A DNA stretch of 21,343 nt, from NCBI GenBank assembly GCA_045616505.1, contig JAZLGV010000007.1, forward strand, positions 1 to 21,343, read 5' to 3'. The translations under genes were made by a program, and so were the position numbers. Source of the stretch: JAKSUT01 sp045616505 (GTDB taxonomy: Bacteria > Cyanobacteriota > Vampirovibrionia > Gastranaerophilales > Gastranaerophilaceae). A model generated the notes under the pieces. The model had not been told where the DNA came from and searched no databases. It saw only the letters and a program-made list of their open reading frames with translations. This document shows positions 7,733-15,019 of this stretch, piece after piece. Position 1 is the first letter of the stretch. Every line of letters begins with the position of its first letter.

Positions 7733-8170
7733 ATGAAAATAACAACAGTTTTTGAACATAATGGACAAATTCCTTCTAAATACACATGTGATGGTGAAGA
7801 TGTTGCTCCAATTTTAAATATTTCAGATGTTCCATCAACTGCAAAAGAACTTGTTTTAATAGTTGATGACCCAGATTGTCCAATAGGAACTTGGGTTCAT
7901 TGGGTTTTATATAACATTCCAACAGATACAAAAGTAATTGATAATGATAATTTGCCAAGCGAAATAAAAGAAGGAATGACTGATTTTAAACGTTTAGGCT
8001 GGGGTGGACCTTGTCCTCCAAATGGCGTTCATAGATATTATTTTAAGTTGTATGCGATAAATAAAAATCTTTCTTTGAAAGAAGGAGCTACAAAAAAACA
8101 AGTTATGGACGAAATTAAAGATAATATTATCGAACAAACAGAATTAATAGGACTTTATAAAAGAGTTTAG
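7733..8170 (+). CDS. YbhB/YbcL-family PEBP (Raf kinase inhibitor-like) protein
   Basis: A 145-residue cytoplasmic protein of the phosphatidylethanolamine-binding-protein fold. Landmarks: IPSKYTCDGEDVAP (14-27), VDDPDCPIGTWVHWVLYNIP (the anion-binding pocket with DPD and the HW pair), and GGPCPPNGVHRYYFKLYA near the C-terminus, which completes the ligand pocket. Length is typical for bacterial YbhB. Bacterial members have no agreed function; a role in binding small anions or as a protease/kinase regulator is proposed in other systems. Strong ribosome site AGGAG with 7 bases of spacing. Lies 24 bases after the activase gene and is followed by a strong terminator, so it ends that transcription unit. 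Confidence 0.9.
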   Translation: MKITTVFEHNGQIPSKYTCDGEDVAPILNISDVPSTAKELVLIVDDPDCPIGTWVHWVLYNIPTDTKVIDNDNLPSEIKEGMTDFKRLGWGGPCPPNGVHRYYFKLYAINKNLSLKEGATKKQVMDEIKDNIIEQTELIGLYKRV

Positions 8171-8195
8171 AAAAAATAAAAATTTGAAGATAATA

Positions 8196-8226
8196 AAAAA
8201 ACGGATAAATATATTATCCGTTTTTT
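8196..8226. terminator. Bidirectional rho-independent terminator
   Basis: A perfect 13-bp stem (8196-8208 with 8214-8226, core ACGGATAA/TTATCCGT) with a 5-base loop. It is flanked by a T run on each strand. It lies between the convergent YbhB gene and the end of the pilus operon and can terminate both. Confidence 0.88.
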
Positions 8227-8247
8227 ATTTTTTAAAACTATCAAAAA

Positions 8248-8547
8248 TTATTCATCTTCAAGAGTTGGTCTTAATAGAATAATAGAATTCAAGTTAAGTT
8301 GCAAAAAGCTGTGATATTCGGTTCTTCTGTTTGGATTAAGTCTGTGTGTAATTTCACAATCTTTAATTGCTACAAATCTTTTTAAGCCATTTAAAATATC
8401 TGAAAGAACTCTATTTTTTTTGCCTGTTTTTGGCATGAAAACATAGCCCTTGATTTCATAATCTTGTGTTACGACAAGAACTCTTTCTGACCATACTCCA
8501 GATATAAAATTTTCTGTTTTTTCTTCGTTTTCAATCTCTTTATTCAT
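8248..8547 (-). CDS. Unknown 99-residue protein, last gene of the pilus/secretion operon
   Basis: A small soluble protein with no signal peptide or membrane segment. After a charged N-terminal tail (about 1-12) it looks like a compact beta-rich domain: ERVLVVTQDYEIKGYVFMP (21-39), then RVLSDILNGLKRFVAIKDCEITHR (46-69), then HSFLQLNLNSIILLRP (79-94). This pattern of a beta-strand, a modified G-Y-V-F strand, an L-S-D-x-L-N helix start and a hydrophobic final strand suggests a small regulatory or adaptor fold, but I do not recognise a named family with certainty. It follows pilC by 40 bases, has AAAGGA 7 bases before the ATG, and ends at the bidirectional terminator, so it is probably co-transcribed with the pilus genes. 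Function unknown; partner of the secretion ATPase or platform is only a guess. Confidence 0.8.
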   Translation of the reverse strand: MNKEIENEEKTENFISGVWSERVLVVTQDYEIKGYVFMPKTGKKNRVLSDILNGLKRFVAIKDCEITHRLNPNRRTEYHSFLQLNLNSIILLRPTLEDE

Positions 8548-8587
8548 TTGTTTTTCCTTTACTTGTGTCTAAAATCTTTGATATTTT

Positions 8588-9805
8588 TTATGTTGGAGCG
8601 TAAGATTGGAATAGTGGTAAGTACAATGCAAGAGCAAGTACAAGTACAATACTACCAATAACCAATAACATTATAGGTTCTACCATTTTTGACATAGTAT
8701 CAATAATATCATCAAGTTTTTTGTCAATGAAAATGGTAGCTTGTTGCAACATATCTCCCAAACGACCTGATTGTTCACCAGTAGAAATCATAAATAAAAT
8801 CATTTTAGGCATTGCCCCTGTTCCTTTTAATGCTACAGAAAGGTGTTGCCCTTGTTGAACTGCGGCAGTAGCCTGAGAAATTTTATGTTGCAAAGTGTAA
8901 TTTGTTAATGTTAAATCTGAAAGATACAAACAATCGACAATAGGAACACCAGCATCATAAGCAACTTGCATTACGGCAATAAAGTTTGAAAAGTTTGAAA
9001 AACTCATCATTTCACCGATAATAGGAACATTAAGAACATGTTCATCAATAAATCTTTTACTTGTTTCCCATTGAAGTAAAAATTTTGTACCAAAAATCAT
9101 AGTTGCGAAAATCATTGGAATAAGAATCCAATATTTTTTCAAAAATTCACCTAAACTCATAAGAGTTGCAGTAATCCAAGGAAGTTCTTTTCCTTGATTT
9201 GCAAACATATCTTTGAAAGCAGGGAATACAAATACCAACATGACTATGACGATAAATACTGCTAATATAATAACGAAAGCAGGATACATTAATGTACCAG
9301 TTACTTTTGAACGAATATTTTGTTCTTTTTTCAAAAGTTCAAGCAGACGTTCCATTGTTTTATCAAGTTCACCGGAATCTTCACCAGCTTTTGCAAGACC
9401 AATATATATTTGACCAAAAACTTGTGGGTATTTAGCAATTGTATCTGCAAAAGTAGAGCCTGCCATAATTTGTAGTCTTAACTCTTTCGCAATTTGTCTT
9501 AATTTTGGTCTTGTAGCATCATTTTCAATAAATACTAATGATTCAATAACGGGAATACCTGATGAAGCCAAAATTTGAAAAGTTGAAGTAAATTCAATCT
9601 TTTCTTGCAGAGTCATATTTTGAATTTTAACATTTTTCTCTTTTTGGTTGTTAGATTCAGCACCACGGTTGTCTTCATACAATTTTGTAGGAATAAAACC
9701 AAGCTTTCTTATCCCTTCTCTAGCTTGTCTTGGGGATTCTGCTTCAATTTTTCCTTTTACAATTTCTTTATGATTTTTTAGTGCAAGATATTTATAAACT
9801 GTCAT
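8588..9805 (-). CDS. pilC: Type IV pilus/type II secretion inner-membrane platform protein (PilC/GspF)
   Basis: PilC/GspF is the polytopic platform that couples the assembly ATPase to the pilus or pseudopilus. The 405-residue protein has a short N-terminal domain (MTVYKYLALKNHKEIVKGKIEAES start, cut here to key features: YKY, KGKIEA, G-F-I-P-T), then two T2SSF repeats at about 68-195 and 271-396. Each repeat has the family turn: AGEDSGELD (140-148) and TGEQSGRLGDML (342-353). Membrane helices are at about 172-195, 225-244 and 374-398. Length is typical. The start ATG is 8 bases after the pilB stop, with AGG as a weak ribosome site, so translation is likely coupled. The pilC/gspF choice is not settled by sequence; the symbol follows the operon context. 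Confidence 0.92.
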   Translation of the reverse strand: MTVYKYLALKNHKEIVKGKIEAESPRQAREGIRKLGFIPTKLYEDNRGAESNNQKEKNVKIQNMTLQEKIEFTSTFQILASSGIPVIESLVFIENDATRPKLRQIAKELRLQIMAGSTFADTIAKYPQVFGQIYIGLAKAGEDSGELDKTMERLLELLKKEQNIRSKVTGTLMYPAFVIILAVFIVIVMLVFVFPAFKDMFANQGKELPWITATLMSLGEFLKKYWILIPMIFATMIFGTKFLLQWETSKRFIDEHVLNVPIIGEMMSFSNFSNFIAVMQVAYDAGVPIVDCLYLSDLTLTNYTLQHKISQATAAVQQGQHLSVALKGTGAMPKMILFMISTGEQSGRLGDMLQQATIFIDKKLDDIIDTMSKMVEPIMLLVIGSIVLVLALALYLPLFQSYAPT

Positions 9806-9813
9806 TTAAAAAC

Positions 9814-11844
9814 CTATTCGTTAGCAATACCAAGAACTCTGACAAATTCTTCAATACAAGTATTTCCTTTTAAAATATGTTCTAAACAAGATTGATTAAG
9901 TGTTTTCATACCGCAAGCAATTGCAGATTCTTCAATTTCAATATCGTAAGAACCTTCTGCAATTAATTTTTTAATTTCTTTATTTACAGGCATGATTTCG
10001 TAAAGACCAAGTCGACCATCAAAACCAGTGAAATCACAATGTTTGCAACCTTTTGGTTTGTATATCTTAGTCTTTGTAAATTTTTCAATTTCTTTTTCGT
10101 CAGTAAGAACTAATCTTGCTTCTTCTTCTGTTGGAGAATATTCTTCTTTGCAATGATTGCAAAGTCTTCTAACAAGTCTTTGAGCAATAACACCAGAAAT
10201 AGTAGAAGATACAAGATAATCTTTTGCACCCATTTCAATAAGTCTTGTAATAGTTGCAGCAGCAGAGTTTGTGTGAACTGTGCTTAATACTAAGTGACCT
10301 GTAAGAGCTGCTGAAATAGCAACTTCTAATGTTTCATAGTCACGAATTTCACCGATAAGAATGATATCAGGGTCTTGTCTTAATATTGCTCTCATACAAG
10401 TGGCAAATGTTATACCAGCTTTGTTGTTTACTTGAGATTGGTTAATCCCTTCAAGTTTAATTTCTATCGGATCTTCAATTGTTGTAATATTAACTTTTTC
10501 TGAATTTAAGTGTTTTAAAATAGAATACAAAGTTGTTGTTTTACCTGAACCAGTAGGACCAGATGTTAAAATGATACCGTTTGGACAAGAAATCATTTTT
10601 TTAACTTTTGCTAAATCAGAATCAGTAGCTCCGACAAGTTTGATGTCTTTGTCTGCTGAATCTAAACTTACAGCAGGGGCAAGGATTCTGATTACAACCT
10701 TTTCTTTTCCTGATACAGGCAAGGTGTTAATACGGAAGTCGTATGAATTGTTTTTGTATTTTATTGAAAAAGTACCGTCTTGAGCTCTTCTGTGTTCTGC
10801 AATATCCATTCTCGCCAAAACTTTGAAACGAGTAAGAACGGCTTGTTCAACTTTACTTGGTAAATCTAAAACTTTTCTTAAGATACCGTCAATACGATAT
10901 CTAACAACGTAATTGTTTAATCTTGGTTCAAGGTGAATATCTGATACTTTTGTATCAATCGCATCGGTGATAATTTTATTTACGAATTTTGCAACTGTAC
11001 CAGAGTTATCTTGAAGGTCTTTTTCTACTTGTTCCCAAAGAGTTTCTTCTATTTCTACGTTCATAGACTCTTCGATTTTTTGCATGATTTCTCTGGTTTC
11101 TTTTTTAGAAGAGTTATAAACATTATCTATCAAATTTTGAAATTCAATGTGCGTAATAATCATCGCACGAGGTTGTTGACCTGTTAGATAAACAATATCT
11201 TTTAAAACTTTTTTATCGTTAGGGTTTACCATCCCAACAACTAATGAACCGTTGCTTGAAGAAATAGGAATAACTTTGTTTGTTTTAACAAAGTCTTCAG
11301 GTAAAATATTTATTAATTTTTCATCGATTTGTATTTGTTCTGTGTTAACAATATCAAAATCTTGTTGTTCGTGTAATGCTTCTTTTAATTGATCAAGAGT
11401 AATGAAATTTAATTGGCAAAGCATTGAGCCAAGTGGAACTCCATTCTTTTTACTTTCTGATAATGCTTCAATAAGTTGTGTTTCAGAAATATAATTTTTT
11501 TCAATTAAAATTTCACCAAGTCTTTTTTTAGGGGCAGGTTGTCCACTATTATTCTGTTCATTATTATTTGAATTGGTCGGTTCTGATTTTATTTCTACAT
11601 ATAAGTAATCAATAAGATTTTTTGTATCATCTTCTGATATTTGCATATATTTAGGAACAAGTTTTTTTTCTTTTAAAAAGTTAGAAATATCATCTTTATT
11701 AGTATGTGGATTAACAGCAACGAAAGCAATATTTTCTTTTGTCATAATCGGCACAAAAGACATTTGCTCTAAAGTTTCTTTTTCAAAACTTTGAGCAAAT
11801 GTTTTGTCTATTTTATTTTTTACTTTATCTAAAATACTTTCCAT
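9814..11844 (-). CDS. pilB: Type IV pilus/type II secretion assembly ATPase (PilB/GspE)
   Basis: A 676-residue hexameric AAA-like ATPase that powers pilin or pseudopilin assembly at the cytoplasmic face. Order of parts: an unusual N-terminal stretch (1-104, see findings), an MshEN/GspE-N domain (about 107-243, starting KKRLGEILIEKNYIS), then the N2/C1 core from about 280 with SDIHLEP (301-307), RYRIDG and RAQDG. Walker A GPTGSGKTTTLY is at 429-440, the Asp box near IEDPIE (457-461), Walker B IILIGEIRD at 494-502, and the His box LVLSTVHTN at 518-526. A zinc site is formed by C562xxC565 and C600xxC603. All catalytic residues are present, so this is an assembly ATPase, not a degenerate one. Start is 1 base after the secretin stop, no ribosome site, so coupled translation is likely. 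Confidence 0.95.
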   Translation of the reverse strand: MESILDKVKNKIDKTFAQSFEKETLEQMSFVPIMTKENIAFVAVNPHTNKDDISNFLKEKKLVPKYMQISEDDTKNLIDYLYVEIKSEPTNSNNNEQNNSGQPAPKKRLGEILIEKNYISETQLIEALSESKKNGVPLGSMLCQLNFITLDQLKEALHEQQDFDIVNTEQIQIDEKLINILPEDFVKTNKVIPISSSNGSLVVGMVNPNDKKVLKDIVYLTGQQPRAMIITHIEFQNLIDNVYNSSKKETREIMQKIEESMNVEIEETLWEQVEKDLQDNSGTVAKFVNKIITDAIDTKVSDIHLEPRLNNYVVRYRIDGILRKVLDLPSKVEQAVLTRFKVLARMDIAEHRRAQDGTFSIKYKNNSYDFRINTLPVSGKEKVVIRILAPAVSLDSADKDIKLVGATDSDLAKVKKMISCPNGIILTSGPTGSGKTTTLYSILKHLNSEKVNITTIEDPIEIKLEGINQSQVNNKAGITFATCMRAILRQDPDIILIGEIRDYETLEVAISAALTGHLVLSTVHTNSAAATITRLIEMGAKDYLVSSTISGVIAQRLVRRLCNHCKEEYSPTEEEARLVLTDEKEIEKFTKTKIYKPKGCKHCDFTGFDGRLGLYEIMPVNKEIKKLIAEGSYDIEIEESAIACGMKTLNQSCLEHILKGNTCIEEFVRVLGIANE

Positions 11845-11845
11845 T

Positions 11846-13957
11846 TTATAGAGTTTCGTCGCTTCTTTTTGCCATAGAATTATCTTCTTTGATAATTCTT
11901 GGTGTTAACATTATAACAAGTTCATTCTTTTGTTTTGTATTTGTTGTACTTCTAAAGAATGTTCCTATTCCAGGTATATCTCCAAGAAATGGAACTTTTG
12001 TTATATCTTTGATTTCTTCTTCTCTAATCATACCACCAATAACTAGAGTTTCACCATCTTTTATTCTTATGTTTTTAAGATTTAAGTTTCTTCTTTGTAG
12101 AAGTGTACCTAATTTAAGGTCTGTGTTAGTTGGGTGGTCTGGATCAGGTATGTTTCCGTAAGCAGTTGCATATTTTGGTGCAATGTTCATTGTTACATAA
12201 CCTTCAGAGCTAATGAATGGGTGTATTACAACAGAAATACCTTGATCATGTCCGATGATAGGTTTTCTTGAAATAGTAGTTTGAGAAAGTTCTTGACCTT
12301 CACCACCACCTTGTACTGGTTTTGACTCACTTTCCATTTTTTGTAAATAGTCACTAGTTAAGTCAATCGCAGCCTTTTCTCCGTTTGTTATAACAATTCT
12401 TGGATTAGCTAGAACTCGACCTTTGTTGTTGTTTATTAAATAGTTCATTGCATAATAAACTGTAGGTATTCCGCTAAATCTTTGTCCAACACCAATACCG
12501 CTTTGAGAAACAGGTCCGTTGTTTTTTAAGTACATAGGGTATTCTGTACCATTTACACCATCTTTACTGAATGATGCTGAGAAAAAGTTTGAATAAATAC
12601 CCCAGAAGTTATCAAATTCTTTTTTACCGTTATCACTTAATTCGATGATTGATACTTCAAGATATGCTTGAAGTTGTTTTTTATCATTTTTTATAATGAA
12701 ATCACGAACTTCTTCCATTTGTTGTACAGAACCACCGTGAACACTGATAGTTCCTCTTTGAGGGAAGAAAGAAACTGTAATACCACCATTTGTTAAAGAA
12801 ACAAGTTTTTTATTGTCAGAATTATCTGAATTGTTGTTTCCTGCGTTGTTTCCTGCGTTGTTTCCATCTTGAGAGTCTTGTTGAATAAAATTCTTATAGT
12901 GGCATGCAGTAAATGCTTTACCAAGTTTTACTTTTTTGATTTTTGAATCAGCAAGACCTTTATAAGAAGATTCATCGCTACCGCTTTCTTCAGAAGAGCT
13001 TTCTTCTTCTTCATCGTCATCTGCTTCTTCGTCTTCCCATTTTATATCAATATTGTTTTCATCTTCTTCTTCTTTTTCGGAGTTACTATAAAGCTCTTGA
13101 GCATCTTTTAAGTTTTTGAATAAAACATTACAAACAAGATAAGCCATTTCCCTTGGAGTTGTATGGTTTACGATGAATGTTTCTTCAAGTGGTTTTTTGT
13201 CAAATTGTTCAATAATTTTTTTTGCCATTACGTAGTCGTTATGTGTTCCGAATATTAAAATTTCGTTGTTTGCAGTATTTACAACAGCGATTTCTCCATT
13301 AGATAAACCTGGTTTACCAATTGAGAAAATGTTTTTGTTTAAAAAGAATGCCATTGATGCTGCATCAGCATATTTTACAGGAATTGATGAAATTTCTTGT
13401 TTTGATAAATTAAGTTGAGGAGCAGCACTTGCAGAAGAAATAATAAGAGTATTTCCATCTTTGTAATAAGAAAGGCCGCTAACTTGAATAATCATTCTAA
13501 AAGCATCATTTAAAGGAACATTTACTAAATCTAAAGTAATTTTTCTTTTTGGTTGGTTTTCATCATCAGATGGTTGCTGTTGTTGTTGAGGGCCGTTTCC
13601 TCCCCAGCCCCATCGTTGTTGTTGTTGAGGTTGAGGTTGAGGGCCATTTCCTTGTTGATTATCACTTGAACTTTTGTCTTCTTCGTCAACTGAACTGTGG
13701 AATATTATGTTTAAACCAGCTTTGTCAGCTAATAATCTTAATACTTGTTTTACGTCAGAATCTCTCAAACTTAAAGAAATTTTTGGATTTTTCTTTGAAA
13801 TAATATCTGTTTCAAGTTTTATTGTTTGAGGTTGAGCCGCTCTTAACTTAGAACTTGAATTTTGTACAACACAAAAACCCATTGGTAGGGTATGGTTTAT
13901 TACAAACATTGCAAGTATTAAATTTGCTATTATCTTTTTCTTTCCTGCTTTAAACAT
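11846..13957 (-). CDS. Secretin (PilQ/GspD family) outer-membrane channel
   Basis: Forms the multimeric outer-membrane gate for a pilus or secretion system. The 703-residue protein has a signal peptide (about 1-29), an STN-like domain (LSLRDSDVKQVLRLLADKAGLNI 63-85 to NTLIISSA 169-176) split by a low-complexity insertion (93-137), a ring-forming N-domain (about 190-290, NEILIFGTHNDY and QFDKKPLEETF), a long acidic/Ser/Asn-rich insertion (294-383), and the secretin domain (about 428-691). The secretin domain shows ANPRIVITNGEKAAI (517-531), VPFLGDIPGIGTFFRS (655-670) and ELVIMLTPRII (679-689). Strong ribosome site AGGAG 6 bases before the ATG. Lies 16 bases after the PilP/GspC-like gene and 1 base before pilB. 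PilQ versus GspD cannot be decided from motifs alone; no AMIN domain is visible. Confidence 0.92.
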   Translation of the reverse strand: MFKAGKKKIIANLILAMFVINHTLPMGFCVVQNSSSKLRAAQPQTIKLETDIISKKNPKISLSLRDSDVKQVLRLLADKAGLNIIFHSSVDEEDKSSSDNQQGNGPQPQPQQQQRWGWGGNGPQQQQQPSDDENQPKRKITLDLVNVPLNDAFRMIIQVSGLSYYKDGNTLIISSASAAPQLNLSKQEISSIPVKYADAASMAFFLNKNIFSIGKPGLSNGEIAVVNTANNEILIFGTHNDYVMAKKIIEQFDKKPLEETFIVNHTTPREMAYLVCNVLFKNLKDAQELYSNSEKEEEDENNIDIKWEDEEADDDEEEESSSEESGSDESSYKGLADSKIKKVKLGKAFTACHYKNFIQQDSQDGNNAGNNAGNNNSDNSDNKKLVSLTNGGITVSFFPQRGTISVHGGSVQQMEEVRDFIIKNDKKQLQAYLEVSIIELSDNGKKEFDNFWGIYSNFFSASFSKDGVNGTEYPMYLKNNGPVSQSGIGVGQRFSGIPTVYYAMNYLINNNKGRVLANPRIVITNGEKAAIDLTSDYLQKMESESKPVQGGGEGQELSQTTISRKPIIGHDQGISVVIHPFISSEGYVTMNIAPKYATAYGNIPDPDHPTNTDLKLGTLLQRRNLNLKNIRIKDGETLVIGGMIREEEIKDITKVPFLGDIPGIGTFFRSTTNTKQKNELVIMLTPRIIKEDNSMAKRSDETL
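12834..12865 (-). repeat. 12-bp tandem repeat inside the secretin gene
   Basis: Two complete copies and 8 bases of a third of a 12-base unit (TTGTTTCCTGCG on the plus strand). On the coding strand it encodes a repeating Asn-Ala-Gly-Asn block (residues around 365-374) in the flexible linker before the secretin domain. Being a multiple of three, copy-number change would keep the reading frame. Confidence 0.8.
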
Positions 13958-13973
13958 TTATTGCTCCTAATTA

Positions 13974-14819
13974 TTATTGTTTTTTTACTCTTATAGTAAC
14001 ATTGTTTCCACCGAATTTGTGATTCATATTAGATAAATTTTTTGATGAATCAAGTTCGGTTTTTTTCAAATATTCTCCAACTCCAGCAATATAAATATTA
14101 TTGCCAAGTTTTACTGTAACTTTTGTTTTTGTAATGTTGAGAATTTTATATCCATTTAATGTGTCACCAACAGATACTAAATAATCTGAACCTTTTCCGC
14201 TTTCATTTTTTAAATTTAGTATTGCAGAAGGACTATATTGGTCATATAAAATCCCTGAAACAGAGGTTTTCATTACGGTTAGTGCTGTTTGGTCAATAGA
14301 AGTATCTATTCCAGCAGGAGGATCCATTAATGGAAGTGGTAATTTTTCAATTGCTTGTACATTTTGGTTAAATATAGCAGAAGGTTTGAAAGGATTATCT
14401 CTTCCACTTTCTTGAATTGAAATTAAAACTCTTTTACCTTTTCCTGCGCCTGTTGTTTTCTTTGCCATTATGTCTATGTCATTTGCTTGTTGCGAATTTG
14501 TTGCTTGATTATAAATATTTTGAGCATCTTGAGCCATCATGTTAGCATCTGGCTCTTGAAAATCTTGATTTGCTTGCATATCGGCATTTTGTTCTTGTAA
14601 GCTTGGATCTATTTCTGGGTTGTTGTTTTCTGCGTTGTAGTTTTCTGTAAATTGAGAGTCAGCATTTTCTTGGCTGTTATTGTCGTTTTGGTGCATTTTT
14701 GAAAACATGTTTATTAAAGAAAAACCAAAAAGTAACAATACTAAAATGGCTAATATTGCTTGTTTTTTGTTTTTAAATAATTCAAATTTGCTTGTTTCTT
14801 TTTTAAATTCGTTTCCCAT
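13974..14819 (-). CDS. PilP/GspC-like inner-membrane periplasmic linker protein
   Basis: A 281-residue bitopic protein: a short basic cytoplasmic tail, one membrane helix (about 19-39), a long Asn/Gln/Asp-rich flexible linker (about 43-118), then SGRDNPFKP (138-146), a motif typical of the N-terminal part of PilP-like proteins, and a compact beta domain (about 183-252) with VSGILYDQYSPSAILN, VSVGDTLNGYKILNITKTKVTVKLG and the closing YIAGVGEYL. This beta domain is the HR/PilP fold that binds secretin N-domains and joins the inner-membrane complex to the channel. First gene of the operon. Ribosome site is weak. Unlike classical PilP it has no lipobox Cys, so it is anchored by a helix, as GspC is; it could be described as either. 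A hydrophilic tail (253-281) follows the domain. Confidence 0.8.
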   Translation of the reverse strand: MGNEFKKETSKFELFKNKKQAILAILVLLLFGFSLINMFSKMHQNDNNSQENADSQFTENYNAENNNPEIDPSLQEQNADMQANQDFQEPDANMMAQDAQNIYNQATNSQQANDIDIMAKKTTGAGKGKRVLISIQESGRDNPFKPSAIFNQNVQAIEKLPLPLMDPPAGIDTSIDQTALTVMKTSVSGILYDQYSPSAILNLKNESGKGSDYLVSVGDTLNGYKILNITKTKVTVKLGNNIYIAGVGEYLKKTELDSSKNLSNMNHKFGGNNVTIRVKKQ

Positions 14820-15019
14820 TCTTAATACACACCACGTATTTGTTTATAGTATTTTAACCCATAATAGTTTCTTGATTATCGTACAAATATATTATTTGTT
14901 CAACAATAAGATTATTATTTCCCAACTACATTTTAGCAATATCTTTTTTTTATGGCAAAACTATTACTTTTATTTACAAATAGTTTTATTTAAAATTTTT
15001 TATAGATACAATATTTCTT
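14820..15019. promoter_or_regulatory. 200-bp divergent intergenic region between the pilus operon and the U32-like gene
   Basis: Very AT-rich, no coding potential that I accept. It must hold the promoters of both flanking transcription units. For the U32-like gene there is a -10 TACAAT at 15007-15012. For the pilus operon, TACTAT/TATAAA-like boxes lie about 25 bases before the ATG but I see no matching -35. It also contains a dyad 14883-14899 (ACAAATA, 3 bases, TATTTGT) overlapping a second one (TTGTT-C-AACAA, 14896-14906), which could bind a regulator. Confidence 0.4.
15007..15012 (+). promoter_or_regulatory. Candidate -10 box of the U32-like gene (leaderless)
   Basis: TACAAT, followed by 7 bases and then the ATG at 15020. 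No Shine-Dalgarno site lies upstream of the ATG. No good -35 hexamer is seen at the normal distance (TTTTAT at 14984-14989). Confidence 0.35.

Noticed and set aside
13549..13803. 84-codon frame on the plus strand opposite the secretin
   Set aside because: It is the complement of the Gln/Gly-rich insertion; its Val/Phe/Glu-rich content is a by-product of that repeat, and it has no ribosome site.
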